Origin: Rhodanobacter lindaniclasticus
GTDB lineage: Bacteria; Pseudomonadota; Gammaproteobacteria; Xanthomonadales; Rhodanobacteraceae
Length of the DNA stretch: 33,888 nucleotides
Direction: 5' to 3'
NCBI RefSeq assembly: GCF_004799035.1
Contig: NZ_MWIO01000043.1
Coordinates: 1-33,888 of the forward strand
Part shown: piece by piece, positions 15,805 through 23,801 of the stretch
How positions within the stretch are numbered: position 1 is the stretch's first letter
Layout: each line of letters starts with the position of its first letter
Notes under the pieces: model-generated
What the model was told of the DNA's origin: nothing
Seen by the model: the letters and a program-made list of their open reading frames with translations, nothing else
Databases searched by the model: none
Position numbers and translations under genes: made by a program

Positions 15805-16362
15805 TCAACCGCGCCAGTTCGCGTGTGCCTCCCAGAAGGTCACCGCACGCCGATACGCCACGCGATCCAGCGGCACGCCCGAGCCGCCTTCTTCCACGCC
15901 CAGCGCGTTGCGCAGCATGGTGATCGGCACCATCGGGATCTCTTCCGGTTCGGTGGTGTAGAGGCAGCCGACCACGCCCCAGTCGGCCTCGATCGGCGAA
16001 CCTTCCTTCGCCAGTTGTTCGCGGCCGTAGAGGATCGGCAGCAGGTAGTTCGCCACCGGCGGGTCGATGCCCTCGAACCAGCGCACCAGTACCGGCAATT
16101 CCTCGGTGCTGCGCGCCTCGTAGGCCGAGCGCAGCAGGTGGCGATTGGCTTCGGTGATCGGCGTGGCGGTGCAGCGCGTGGAGGTCCAGTTGCGGTGCAC
16201 GTGCAGCTTGCAGAACGGCGCGTAGCCGTCGAGCACCTTCAGCGGCATCTCGTTGTTGAGGCGCTGCTCGAAATCGTCGGCGCTGCAATCCTGGATGGCG
16301 CTGGGTCGCTTGTCGCGGGGGAACAGGCGGCTGCGGGCGAAGGGAGTGAGGACGATGGACAT
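15805..16362 (-). CDS. DUF3228 family protein
   Basis: 185-aa cytoplasmic protein of unknown function. I recognise the DUF3228 pattern from YAPFCKLHVHRNWTSTRC (about residues 47-64), ANYLLPILYGREQLAKEG, DWGVVGCLYTTEPEEIPM and the end LGVEEGGSGVPLD. His, Cys and Glu clusters suggest an enzyme, but none is proven. It lies 32 bases downstream of the ABC exporter on the same strand, so it is probably co-transcribed with it. Confidence 0.85.
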   Translation of the reverse strand: MSIVLTPFARSRLFPRDKRPSAIQDCSADDFEQRLNNEMPLKVLDGYAPFCKLHVHRNWTSTRCTATPITEANRHLLRSAYEARSTEELPVLVRWFEGIDPPVANYLLPILYGREQLAKEGSPIEADWGVVGCLYTTEPEEIPMVPITMLRNALGVEEGGSGVPLDRVAYRRAVTFWEAHANWRG

Positions 16363-16394
16363 GGAAGGCCGGGATTCTGGATGGAGGATTCGAG

Positions 16395-18167
16395 TCAGGC
16401 CACGAACTGCAACCGCGCCAGCTCGGCGTACAGGCCGCCTTCGGCGAGCAGGCTTTCATGCGTGCCTTGCGCCACGATGCGGCCGCCGTCGAGCACCACG
16501 ATGCGGTCGGCGCGCTGCACGGTGGCGAGGCGATGGGCGATCACCAACGTGGTGCGGCCTTTCTCGAGGCGTTCCAGCGCCTGCTGGATCGCCGCCTCGG
16601 ATTGCGCGTCGAGCGCCGAGGTGGCCTCGTCGAGCAGCAGCAGCGGTGCGTCGCGCAAGATCGCGCGGGCGATCGCGATGCGCTGGCGCTGGCCGCCGGA
16701 CAGGCGCACGCCGCGTTCGCCCATCTCGGCCTGGTAGCCGTCGTGCAGGGCGCTGATGAAGTCGTGCGCCTCGGCGGCGCGGGCCGCCTCGCGTACCTCC
16801 TCGTCGCTGGCGCCGTCGCGGCCGAAGCGGATGTTGTCGGCGGCGCTGCCGCTGAAGATCACGGTCTCCTGCGGCACCAGCGCGATCGCGCCGCGCAGGT
16901 CGTCCAGCGTCACCGCGCGCAGGTCGATGCCGTCGATGGAAATGCGGCCGCTCTGCGGGTCGTAGAAACGCAGCAGCAGCGAGAACACCGTGCTCTTGCC
17001 GGCGCCGGAGGGGCCGACCAGGGCGACGGTTTCGCCGGGGCGCACGTCCAGCGTGAAGTCGTGCAGCGCGGGGGCGTCGGGGCGGCTCGGGTAGTGGAAG
17101 CTGACGCCGTCGAAACGCAGTGCGCCGCTGATCGGTCGCGGCAGGGCGAGCGGCTGCGCCGGCGCGACGATTTCGGGGCGCTCGTCGAGCAGTTCGCCCA
17201 GGCGCTCCATCGCACCGGCCGCGCGCAGCACGTCGCCCCACACCTCGGAGAGCCCGGCGACCGAGCCGGCGGCGAACACCGCGTACAGCACGAACTGGCC
17301 CAGCACGCCGGGGTCCAGCGTGCCGGTCAGCACATGCTGCGCACCGGCCCACAGCACCAGGGTGATCGCGCCGAACACCAGCACGATCACCGCCATGGTC
17401 AGCAACGCGCGCATGCCGATGCGCCGGCGCGCGGTGGCCAGCGCGCGCAGGATCGCGTGGCTGTAGCGGGTGCTTTCGATGTTCTCGCGCGCGTACGCTT
17501 TCACTGCGGTGGAGGCGTTGAGCGTTTCGTTGGCGATCGCCGCGGCGTCGGCCAGGCGATCCTGGCTGGCGCGCGAGAGCTTCTGCACGCGGCGGCCGAA
17601 GACCAGGATCGGCAGCATCACGGCGGGGATCACCAGCGCGGTGAGTCCGGCCAGCGAGGGCGCGGTCCATACCATCATGGCGCTGGCGCCGACCAGCATC
17701 ACCACGCTGCGCAACGCCACCGACACGCCGGAGCCGATCAGCGCCTGCACCACTTCGGTGTCGGCGCTGAGCCGCGACAGCAACTCGCCGACGCGGCTGC
17801 GCTCGAAGAAAGCCACGTCCAGCCGGATCACCTGCGCGTACAGTGTCTGCCGCAGCGAGGCCAGCGCGCGTTCGCCCAGCAGGGTGATGCAGAAATAGCG
17901 TGCTGCCGTGGCCACGGCGAGCACCAGCGCCACGCCGAACAGGGCGATGAAGGTCTCGTTGATCGCCGCCTGGCTGGCGTGGCCGAAGCCCTTGTCGATG
18001 ATGTGGCGGAACGCCAGCGGCAGGGTCAGCGAGGCGCCCGAGGACAGCCCCAGGAACACCAGCCAGCCGATGGCGAGCGCGCGGTGCGGTTTCAGGAACG
18101 GCCACAGTCCGCGCAGGGCGCCGAGGCGGCGGGACGGGCGGGGCGTGTCGGTGGCGGCGTCGCTCAT
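16395..18167 (-). CDS. ABC exporter, fused transmembrane and ATPase domains (MsbA-like)
   Basis: 590-aa half-transporter that would work as a homodimer in the inner membrane. The six-helix membrane domain spans ~25-310. The ATPase domain (about 350-585) has a complete set: Walker A GPSGAGKST (385-393), signature LSGGQ (489-493), Walker B LLLLDEATSALD (Asp513-Glu514) and H-loop His545. The layout fits lipid, drug or peptide exporters of the MsbA/BmrA kind; the cargo cannot be told. I chose the ATG at 18167 because it gives the standard length. A REP-like element lies upstream, and DUF3228 follows closely. A CTCGAG site lies at 16563. Confidence 0.93.
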   Translation of the reverse strand: MSDAATDTPRPSRRLGALRGLWPFLKPHRALAIGWLVFLGLSSGASLTLPLAFRHIIDKGFGHASQAAINETFIALFGVALVLAVATAARYFCITLLGERALASLRQTLYAQVIRLDVAFFERSRVGELLSRLSADTEVVQALIGSGVSVALRSVVMLVGASAMMVWTAPSLAGLTALVIPAVMLPILVFGRRVQKLSRASQDRLADAAAIANETLNASTAVKAYARENIESTRYSHAILRALATARRRIGMRALLTMAVIVLVFGAITLVLWAGAQHVLTGTLDPGVLGQFVLYAVFAAGSVAGLSEVWGDVLRAAGAMERLGELLDERPEIVAPAQPLALPRPISGALRFDGVSFHYPSRPDAPALHDFTLDVRPGETVALVGPSGAGKSTVFSLLLRFYDPQSGRISIDGIDLRAVTLDDLRGAIALVPQETVIFSGSAADNIRFGRDGASDEEVREAARAAEAHDFISALHDGYQAEMGERGVRLSGGQRQRIAIARAILRDAPLLLLDEATSALDAQSEAAIQQALERLEKGRTTLVIAHRLATVQRADRIVVLDGGRIVAQGTHESLLAEGGLYAELARLQFVA

Positions 18168-18266
18168 GGATACTCGCAGGATGTCCGGAGGGATGCGCAC
18201 GGCGGCACGCAGCCACTGAAGTGGGGCAGAAGCCCGCCGATTCAATCCGCAAACCACACGTCCGGA

Positions 18267-18355
18267 CAGGAGCCCGCTCGCGGGCGACGCTTTTGATTGC
18301 GCGAATCCCGAATCCCGGCTCCAGGAGCATCGCCCGCGAGCGAGCTCCTGCGAGG
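18267..18355. repeat. REP-like inverted repeat pair (class 1), second copy
   Basis: The left arm AGGAGCCCGCTCGCGGGCG (from 18269) and an imperfect reverse complement (18322-18352) flank a ~30-base spacer. The arms are nearly identical to those at 9571-9667. It lies between the IMPACT gene and the ABC exporter on the same strand and probably separates their transcripts. Confidence 0.8.
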
Positions 18356-18363
18356 GGGCGCGA

Positions 18364-18960
18364 TCAATCGAGGCGGTGCGCTTCGCTGCGGCCGCGGGTG
18401 AGGTCGCGTACCAGCAGCGTCAGCTCCTCCGCGCGGCTTGCGGGCAGTTGCAGTTGCAGGGTGACGCCGTCGGCGCCGAACTGTTCCGACTCGACCTCCG
18501 CCTGCAGATCCCTGAGGCGGGCCTTGAGCAGGGCGAGCGCGGCGAACTCCACGCGCAAGCCGAACCGCGCCATCGCCACGATCGGCACCCGGTCGGCCAG
18601 GCGCAGGCATTCGGCGGCGGTGCCGCCATAGGCGCGGGCGAGGCCGCCGGCGCCGAGCTTGATGCCGCCGTACCAGCGCGTGACCACGACCATCACGCCG
18701 TCCATCTGCTGACCTTCGATCGCCTGCAGGATCGGTCGGCCCGCGGTGCCGCCGGGTTCGCCGTCGTCGTTGAAGCGGTAATCCTGGCCCATGCGCCAGG
18801 CCCAGCAATTGTGCGTGGCGGCCGGGTCGGCGACCTCGCGCAGGAAGGCCAGCGCCTGGGTGGTCGAAGTGACCGGCTCGGCGATGGCCAGGAAGCGGCT
18901 CTTGCGGATGTCCTGCTGGTGGCGGCAACGCGCGGCGAGGGTGGACAGCGGCTCGCTCAC
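18364..18960 (-). CDS. IMPACT family protein (YigZ-like)
   Basis: 198-aa YigZ/IMPACT protein. Seen: SRFLAIAEPV near the start, the block DDGEPGGTAGRPIL (about residues 65-78) and the hallmark VVTRWYGGIKLGAGGLARAY (about 90-109), followed by a C-terminal ferredoxin-like domain. The family is linked to translation control and binds nucleic acid, but the bacterial role is unclear. The GTG at 18960 overlaps the stop of the upstream gene as GTGA, which implies translational coupling and decides the start. A longer frame from 19002 overlaps the neighbour and is rejected. Confidence 0.88.
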   Translation of the reverse strand: MSEPLSTLAARCRHQQDIRKSRFLAIAEPVTSTTQALAFLREVADPAATHNCWAWRMGQDYRFNDDGEPGGTAGRPILQAIEGQQMDGVMVVVTRWYGGIKLGAGGLARAYGGTAAECLRLADRVPIVAMARFGLRVEFAALALLKARLRDLQAEVESEQFGADGVTLQLQLPASRAEELTLLVRDLTRGRSEAHRLD

Positions 18961-19865
18961 GGCCTGGGGAGTTTCGCCTGCAGTTCCGGCGGCAGCGGCC
19001 ATTGCGGATGGGCGCGGTGGAAATCGAGCAGGCGCTGCTGCGCCTCGTGTTCGTCGCCCCGCGCGAACAGCTGCTCGATCCGCGTCAGTTCCTCGGCAGG
19101 TGTGGCGACGCGGGCCGCCGCGGGTGCGGCTTCCTTCGCCATGGCGTCGGCGGGCGGCGCAGCAGGTGCAGGCGCGGGCATTTCGAGCAGCACCGGCACC
19201 GGCGGGGGTGGTGGCGCCGGTGGCCCCGCGGTGGTCATCTGCGGTTGCGCTGGCGCCCTGACCATCGACGGCAGCGGCGGCGGTGGGGCCGTCTTTTCCG
19301 CAACGGAGGCGGGGGCGACAGCTTGTTTCCTTGCCGCCATCGACTGGCGCCTGGCCGCTTCGGTTGCCTGCATGCGCGGTAACGGCGCCGCGGCGGCAGC
19401 GGCGCGATCGGCGGCTTGCCCGGCGGTGGGTGGCGCGACGGCCTGTGCCGGTGTGGCCGTTTCGGTCGACAGCGACGAAGCCGTCGGTGTCGAGCGCATG
19501 TGCCAGGCCAGGCCGGCAACCAGTACCAGGCTGGCCGCGCTGCCCAGCGCCACCAGCCAGTGCGGCAGGTGGCGACGCCGTGCGCGCGTGGCCGATTCGA
19601 CCGACGGGATCGCGCGAGCCTTGATCGCCGACAACGGCTTGGGGTGCACCCAGTCGCCGGACTCGCGCGGATTCTTGCGGCGTTCGGTGTGCAACGGCGC
19701 CCGGTCGACGCCGAGCGCCTTCGCCGCAGCATGCAGCACGGCGGCGTCCAGCCCGGGACCGGGCTCGCGCTGCGGCAGCTGCCGGTACAGCGCGGCCAGT
19801 TCGGCTTCGCCGGGCAGCTTCTCGTCCGGAGCGGCGGGATCGTTCGGTGGCAGGGGCGTGGTCAT
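18957..19865 (-). CDS. Membrane-anchored protein, probable anti-sigma-type partner
   Basis: 302-aa single-pass protein. The cytoplasmic N-terminus (about 1-103) is followed by one membrane helix (HWLVALGSAASLVLVAGLAW, about 104-123), a long Ala/Pro-rich periplasmic stretch (about 125-250) and a short conserved-looking helical end (about 255-300, with IEQLFARGDEHEAQQRLLDF). Its stop and start overlap both neighbours by 4 bases (sigma factor upstream, IMPACT downstream), so all three are coupled. The position and topology argue for an anti-sigma or sigma-modulating role. No zinc-type anti-sigma motif (HxxxCxxC) is present, so the function is inference. Confidence 0.75.
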   Translation of the reverse strand: MTTPLPPNDPAAPDEKLPGEAELAALYRQLPQREPGPGLDAAVLHAAAKALGVDRAPLHTERRKNPRESGDWVHPKPLSAIKARAIPSVESATRARRRHLPHWLVALGSAASLVLVAGLAWHMRSTPTASSLSTETATPAQAVAPPTAGQAADRAAAAAAPLPRMQATEAARRQSMAARKQAVAPASVAEKTAPPPPLPSMVRAPAQPQMTTAGPPAPPPPPVPVLLEMPAPAPAAPPADAMAKEAAPAAARVATPAEELTRIEQLFARGDEHEAQQRLLDFHRAHPQWPLPPELQAKLPRP

Positions 19866-20416
19866 TCGGACAGCGCTTCGCGTAATCGGGTCATGGCATA
19901 GCGCAGGCGCGACTTCACGGTCTCGCGGCCGCTGCCGGTCACTTCGGCGATCTCCTCCAGGCTCAGTTCCTGCTCCAGCCGCAACAGGATGGCGGTGCGT
20001 TGTTCGTCGGGCAACTGCTCGATGGCGCGCTGCAGGTGGCGGCGGCGCTCGAAATCGGACCAGGCGTGCTCGGGTTGCTCGTGTTCGGGAATGGCGACGC
20101 AGGACAGTGCCAGTTCGGCTTCCTCGCCATCGGCGGTGGGGCGCTGGCGGCGCAGCGCATCGACCAGCAGGTTGTGCGCGATCTGCAGCAGCCAGGTGCT
20201 GAACTTCGCCTGCGGCTGGTAGCGCACGCGGGCGGCGATCACCCGGCTCCAGGTTTCCTGGAACAGCTCGTCGGTGCGCTGGGGATCGCGCAGGCTGCGC
20301 AGCAGGAACCGGTACAGCGTGCCGCGATGCTTCGCGTACAGCGCCTCGAACGCGGCAAGGTCGCCGCGCGCGTAGGCCAGCATCAGCATCGCATCGGGAT
20401 CGACCGGAGCATCCAT
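19862..20416 (-). CDS. ECF-like RNA polymerase sigma factor
   Basis: 184-aa sigma-70 factor with only regions 2 and 4. Region 2 (about 18-90) includes DELFQETWSRVI and KFSTWLLQIAHNLLVDALRR. Region 4 (about 128-180) includes LPDEQRTAILLRLEQELSLE and the helix-turn-helix EIAEVTGSGRETVKSRLRYA. The downstream gene starts inside its stop (ATGA), typical of a sigma factor and its membrane modulator. The VWA lipoprotein gene lies upstream on the same strand, 160 bases away. The ATG at 20416 is chosen; a longer in-frame extension is not supported by a ribosome-binding site. The stimulus and regulon are unknown. Confidence 0.93.
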   Translation of the reverse strand: MDAPVDPDAMLMLAYARGDLAAFEALYAKHRGTLYRFLLRSLRDPQRTDELFQETWSRVIAARVRYQPQAKFSTWLLQIAHNLLVDALRRQRPTADGEEAELALSCVAIPEHEQPEHAWSDFERRRHLQRAIEQLPDEQRTAILLRLEQELSLEEIAEVTGSGRETVKSRLRYAMTRLREALSE

Positions 20417-20576
20417 GGATTGCGAGGTTAAGGCAAATCGGCGGTGTGCGGGCGGCTCGTGCGGGGTCCGCGGTGCGACGAGTATCGACCCCGCCGCGCG
20501 ATCGCCGTGGGGGAAGACGGCAGCGGGGAGACTGGCTGCGGTCATCACGGCTATCGACGCGGCGGGGCCGAATGGC

Positions 20577-22403
20577 TCAACGCGCGAAAGTTTCAGGGCT
20601 GGCCGGGGCGGGCGTGGCCAGGCCCTCGGCCAGCTTCACCAACTGCACGAAGGCGGCGCGGTAGCCGTCGGCATCCCGGCCGCGGGCACCGTCGGCGAGC
20701 TGCGCGATCTGGCGGTAGCCGTAGCCGTCCAGGTACTTGCCGCCGCGCAGGGCATCGGCGAACGCGGCCACTGCGGCGGCCCAGCGCAGCCGCTCGCCGG
20801 CTTCGGCCTCGGCCTGCGCGGCGATCGGCTGTTCGATCAGGCGGCTCGCCGACTGCCCCGGCAACTTGTAGCGCAGGCGCAGGAAGCCCAGCTCGTTGCC
20901 GTGGCCTTGCGGCTCGGCGCGGCTGCCGTAGCGCAGCGGGTCGATCCGCGCACCGGCGGAGCCGGTCGGAGTGATCTCGTAGATCGCGGTGACGTTGGCA
21001 CCGGCGCCGATCTCGCCGGCGTCGACCTGGTCGTTGTTGAAATCCTCGCGCTTGAGCAGGCGCTTCTCGTAGCCGATCAGGCGGTACTCCTGCACCTGGG
21101 CCGGGTTGAACTCCAGCTGGATCTTCACGTCTTTGGCGATGGTCAGCAGCGTCGCGGACATCTCGTCCACCAGCACGCGGCGGCCTTCGGCGAGGTTGTC
21201 GATGTAGTGATGGCTGCCGTTGCCGGCGTCGGCCAGCATCACCGCCATCGCGTCGTTGTAGTTGCCTTCGCCGAAGCCCAGCGTGGTCAATGCCACGCCG
21301 CCCTTGCGATGGTCCTCGACGATGGATTTCAGCGCCTGCGGGTCGACCGTACCCACGTTGAAGTCACCGTCGGTGGCCAGGATCACCCGGTTCACGCCGC
21401 CCTCGATGAAGCCTTGCGCGGCCTGCGCGTAGGCCAGTTCGATGCCCGCGCCGCCATTGGTGGAACCGCGTGCGTCGAGGCTGTCGATGGCCGCGTCGAT
21501 GGTGGCGTGGCGGTCGCCGGCGGTGGAGGGCAGGGCCACGCCGGCGCGGCCGGCGTAGGTGACGATGGCCACGCGATCACGCGCGCGAAGCTGGCGCACC
21601 AGCTGTTTGAGCGAGGCCTTCAGCAAGGGCAGCTTGTCCGGCTCGTTCATCGAACCGGAGGTGTCGATCAGGAACACCAGGTTGGATGCCGGGATCTGCG
21701 CGGCCGGCACGCGATAGCCCTGGATCCCGACCAGCAGCAGTTGGCGTTGCGCATTCCACGGCGCCGGCGCGAGTTCGGTGGCGACGCTGAACGGCTGCGC
21801 GCGATCGGCTGGCGGCGTGTAACCGTAATCGAAGTAGTTGATGAACTCCTCCGCACGCACCGCATCGGCCGGCGGCAGGCGGCCGGCGTTGAGCATGTGC
21901 CGCACGTTGGTGTACGCGCCGGTGTCCACGTCGATGCTGAAGGTGGACACCGGCTGTTCGCTGACCAGTTGCACCGGATTGGTATCGCGGTGGGTGTAGT
22001 TCTCGGTGTTGATGTCGCCGGGCAACGGCTGGTTCGGCGGCATGAAGGTCGGCGCCATCACCGGCATGGCGGAAGCCATGCGTTTGCCCGCTGCCAATGG
22101 CGCCGTGACCATTGCTGGCGGTGCGGGAGGCAAGCGCGGAGCTGCCCGGGTCAGCAGATACGGCGGCGGTGGCATTCGTGGCGGCGAAGGCAGGGTGGTT
22201 TCGTGCGCCGCCCGGGGTGCCGTTTCCTGCAACGGACGCGCGGAAGGTATTGACGTGGCTACGGGTAGTTGGTCGTTCCGCGTTGCCGCGGCACTGGCGG
22301 CATGGCCGGTCCTGACCGGCTCGGCGGTTGGCCGGTGGCCACAGCCGGCAAGCATCACCAGCAAGGCCATCAACAAGCTGCGCCACAGGGTTTTCGTGTT
22401 CAT
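20577..22403 (-). CDS. VWA-domain lipoprotein (YfbK-like)
   Basis: 608-aa envelope protein. The lipobox LVMLAGC (Cys21) marks a lipoprotein. A Pro/Ala-rich linker (about 25-125) is followed by a conserved pre-VWA part (INTENYTHRDTNPV, SIDVDTGAYTNVRHML, about 131-172), then the VWA domain (about 220-400) with an intact MIDAS motif DTSGS (Asp247, Ser249, Ser251) and ATDGDFNVG. The C-terminal region (about 420-600) matches the conserved tail of YfbK-type proteins. VWA proteins bind partners through a metal ion. GGAGGAG lies upstream of the ATG. It is the first gene of the minus-strand cluster with the sigma factor, which suggests an envelope-linked regulatory unit. Confidence 0.92.
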   Translation of the reverse strand: MNTKTLWRSLLMALLVMLAGCGHRPTAEPVRTGHAASAAATRNDQLPVATSIPSARPLQETAPRAAHETTLPSPPRMPPPPYLLTRAAPRLPPAPPAMVTAPLAAGKRMASAMPVMAPTFMPPNQPLPGDINTENYTHRDTNPVQLVSEQPVSTFSIDVDTGAYTNVRHMLNAGRLPPADAVRAEEFINYFDYGYTPPADRAQPFSVATELAPAPWNAQRQLLLVGIQGYRVPAAQIPASNLVFLIDTSGSMNEPDKLPLLKASLKQLVRQLRARDRVAIVTYAGRAGVALPSTAGDRHATIDAAIDSLDARGSTNGGAGIELAYAQAAQGFIEGGVNRVILATDGDFNVGTVDPQALKSIVEDHRKGGVALTTLGFGEGNYNDAMAVMLADAGNGSHHYIDNLAEGRRVLVDEMSATLLTIAKDVKIQLEFNPAQVQEYRLIGYEKRLLKREDFNNDQVDAGEIGAGANVTAIYEITPTGSAGARIDPLRYGSRAEPQGHGNELGFLRLRYKLPGQSASRLIEQPIAAQAEAEAGERLRWAAAVAAFADALRGGKYLDGYGYRQIAQLADGARGRDADGYRAAFVQLVKLAEGLATPAPASPETFAR

Positions 22404-22534
22404 CGCGTCGGTTCTCCTCCGGGTGTGGAAGATGAAACGCTGCGCGCACGGAAAAGGGGTTGAGCCTGTGCGACTGAAACTCGCCGGACCATCGCGGTAG
22501 CATGGCGGCCCTACGCACGCCCCTTCGGAACGAC

Positions 22535-23002
22535 ATGATCAACAATGACGTACTGCGCGCCATCCGCTACATGCTCGACCTGAGCGACGGCAAGGTGGTG
22601 GACCTGATCCACCTGGCCGATGCCGCTGCGCCGGTGACGAAGGAGGAGGTGCAGGCGATGCTGAAGAAGGACGACGAGCCCGGCTACGTCGAATGCAGCA
22701 ACAGGATGCTGGCGCTGTTCCTCGATGGCCTGGTGTTCCACCGCCGCGGCAAGGACGAAAGCCGCCCGCCGCGCCCGCCGGAGAAGCGCGTCACCAACAA
22801 CGTGGTGCTGAAGAAGCTGCGCGTGGCGTTCGAGCTGAAGGACGTGGACATGCACCAGATCCTCGAGTCCGCCGGTTTCCCCGTCTCCAAGCCGGAACTC
22901 AGCGCGCTGTTCCGCCAGAGCGACCACAAGAACTTCAAGCTGTGCGGCGACCAGCTGCTGCGGAATTTCCTGAAAGGGTTGACGATGCGGGTGCGGAAAT
23001 GA
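22535..23002 (+). CDS. DUF1456 family protein (YehS-like)
   Basis: 155-aa cytoplasmic protein built of two similar halves: NDVLRAIRYMLDLSDGKVVD (about residues 4-23) and NVVLKKLRVAFELKDVDMHQ (about 88-107), each followed by a short helix pair. This doubled pattern is the DUF1456/YehS signature; the function is unknown. I chose the ATG at 22535 (MINNDVLRAIRYML) over one at 22502 because the family starts there and GGAA is close upstream. It converges with the restriction endonuclease gene (13 bases). A CTCGAG site lies at 22862. Confidence 0.9.
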   Translation: MINNDVLRAIRYMLDLSDGKVVDLIHLADAAAPVTKEEVQAMLKKDDEPGYVECSNRMLALFLDGLVFHRRGKDESRPPRPPEKRVTNNVVLKKLRVAFELKDVDMHQILESAGFPVSKPELSALFRQSDHKNFKLCGDQLLRNFLKGLTMRVRK

Positions 23003-23015
23003 GGTCGCGCCGAGT

Positions 23016-23801
23016 TCAGTCGCCCTGTGCGGCGGCCAGCATGCGGCCGGCAAACTCCGAGAACATGTTTCGGATGCTCGTCGCCGGGGACAACGCCCGG
23101 TGGCTATCCTTGCCGGTTGGCGTCAGTTCCAGCGCCGCGGCGCTGTAGAGCTGGCGCTCCACCAGGCGCTCGCACAGGATCTGGTATCGGCGTGCGTACG
23201 AAGCGTCACGAAACTCCTCGAAGACCGGAAAATGCGGTTCGTCGCAGCGGACGGATCGCAGGGACGCTTCGCATTCTTCCAGCAGCATGAGCCACGCCAG
23301 GAAGGGTGGGCGGGGATCCGACTGGATCACTGGATTGAGCAGTGCCGGCGAATATTCCTGCACCTGTCTCCGGCTCTTGGGAATGCCGCCGTAAGCGCCA
23401 TGATGATGGGCGACCCAAAGGTCGGCAGCCGATCCGATCACTTCTTCGCTGCGATTGTTGAAGTTGTTGCCGAACGAACCAACCTGCGACTTGAACTCGA
23501 AGACGCCAAGCAGCCGTTGCCTGTGGACGACCAGCACATCCCAGTTCTTGGTGGCGCGGAAGAATCCGGGAAGGACCACTTTCGACTTGCGCACGTGTAC
23601 CGAATCTTCGGGCAGTCCACAGTGCTTCACCACGGCGCGGATAACGTCAATGAAACCATCCATGTTCTTGCCGCCGACAACCGCGGTGCGGCCATCTCCC
23701 GAGCTGGCATTGACGCTGCCACTGTTGCGGGAATGCCAGAACGTATGCACGGCTTGTTGCGTGAGTTGGTCAAACGCCGGGGGAAGCAGGCTTGCGGTCA
23801 T
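23016..23801 (-). CDS. PaeR7I/XhoI-type type II restriction endonuclease
   Basis: 261-aa endonuclease. Seen: VVGGKNMDGF (about 41-50), LPGFFRATKNWDVLVV with Asp88, EFKSQVGSFGNNFNNRSEE with Glu102 and Lys104 as the PD-(D/E)xK catalytic set, then GSAADLWVAH. These blocks match the PaeR7I family as I know it, whose members cut CTCGAG. The start at 23801 overlaps the stop of the methyltransferase (ATGA), so the two are coupled and the methylase is made first. The length is normal. The specificity is inferred from family only. At least six CTCGAG sites occur in this window, so the host DNA needs the partner methylase. Confidence 0.9.
   Translation of the reverse strand: MTASLLPPAFDQLTQQAVHTFWHSRNSGSVNASSGDGRTAVVGGKNMDGFIDVIRAVVKHCGLPEDSVHVRKSKVVLPGFFRATKNWDVLVVHRQRLLGVFEFKSQVGSFGNNFNNRSEEVIGSAADLWVAHHHGAYGGIPKSRRQVQEYSPALLNPVIQSDPRPPFLAWLMLLEECEASLRSVRCDEPHFPVFEEFRDASYARRYQILCERLVERQLYSAAALELTPTGKDSHRALSPATSIRNMFSEFAGRMLAAAQGD

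Noticed and set aside
16458..18296. Long + strand open frame (612 codons) opposite the ABC exporter
   Set aside because: It is antisense to a complete ABC transporter with all motifs; long mirror frames are expected at this GC content, and the translation is low-complexity His/Gln/Arg-rich.
20415..22253. Long + strand open frame opposite the VWA gene
   Set aside because: It is a mirror frame of a gene with an intact lipobox and MIDAS motif; it has no recognisable domain and no ribosome-binding site.
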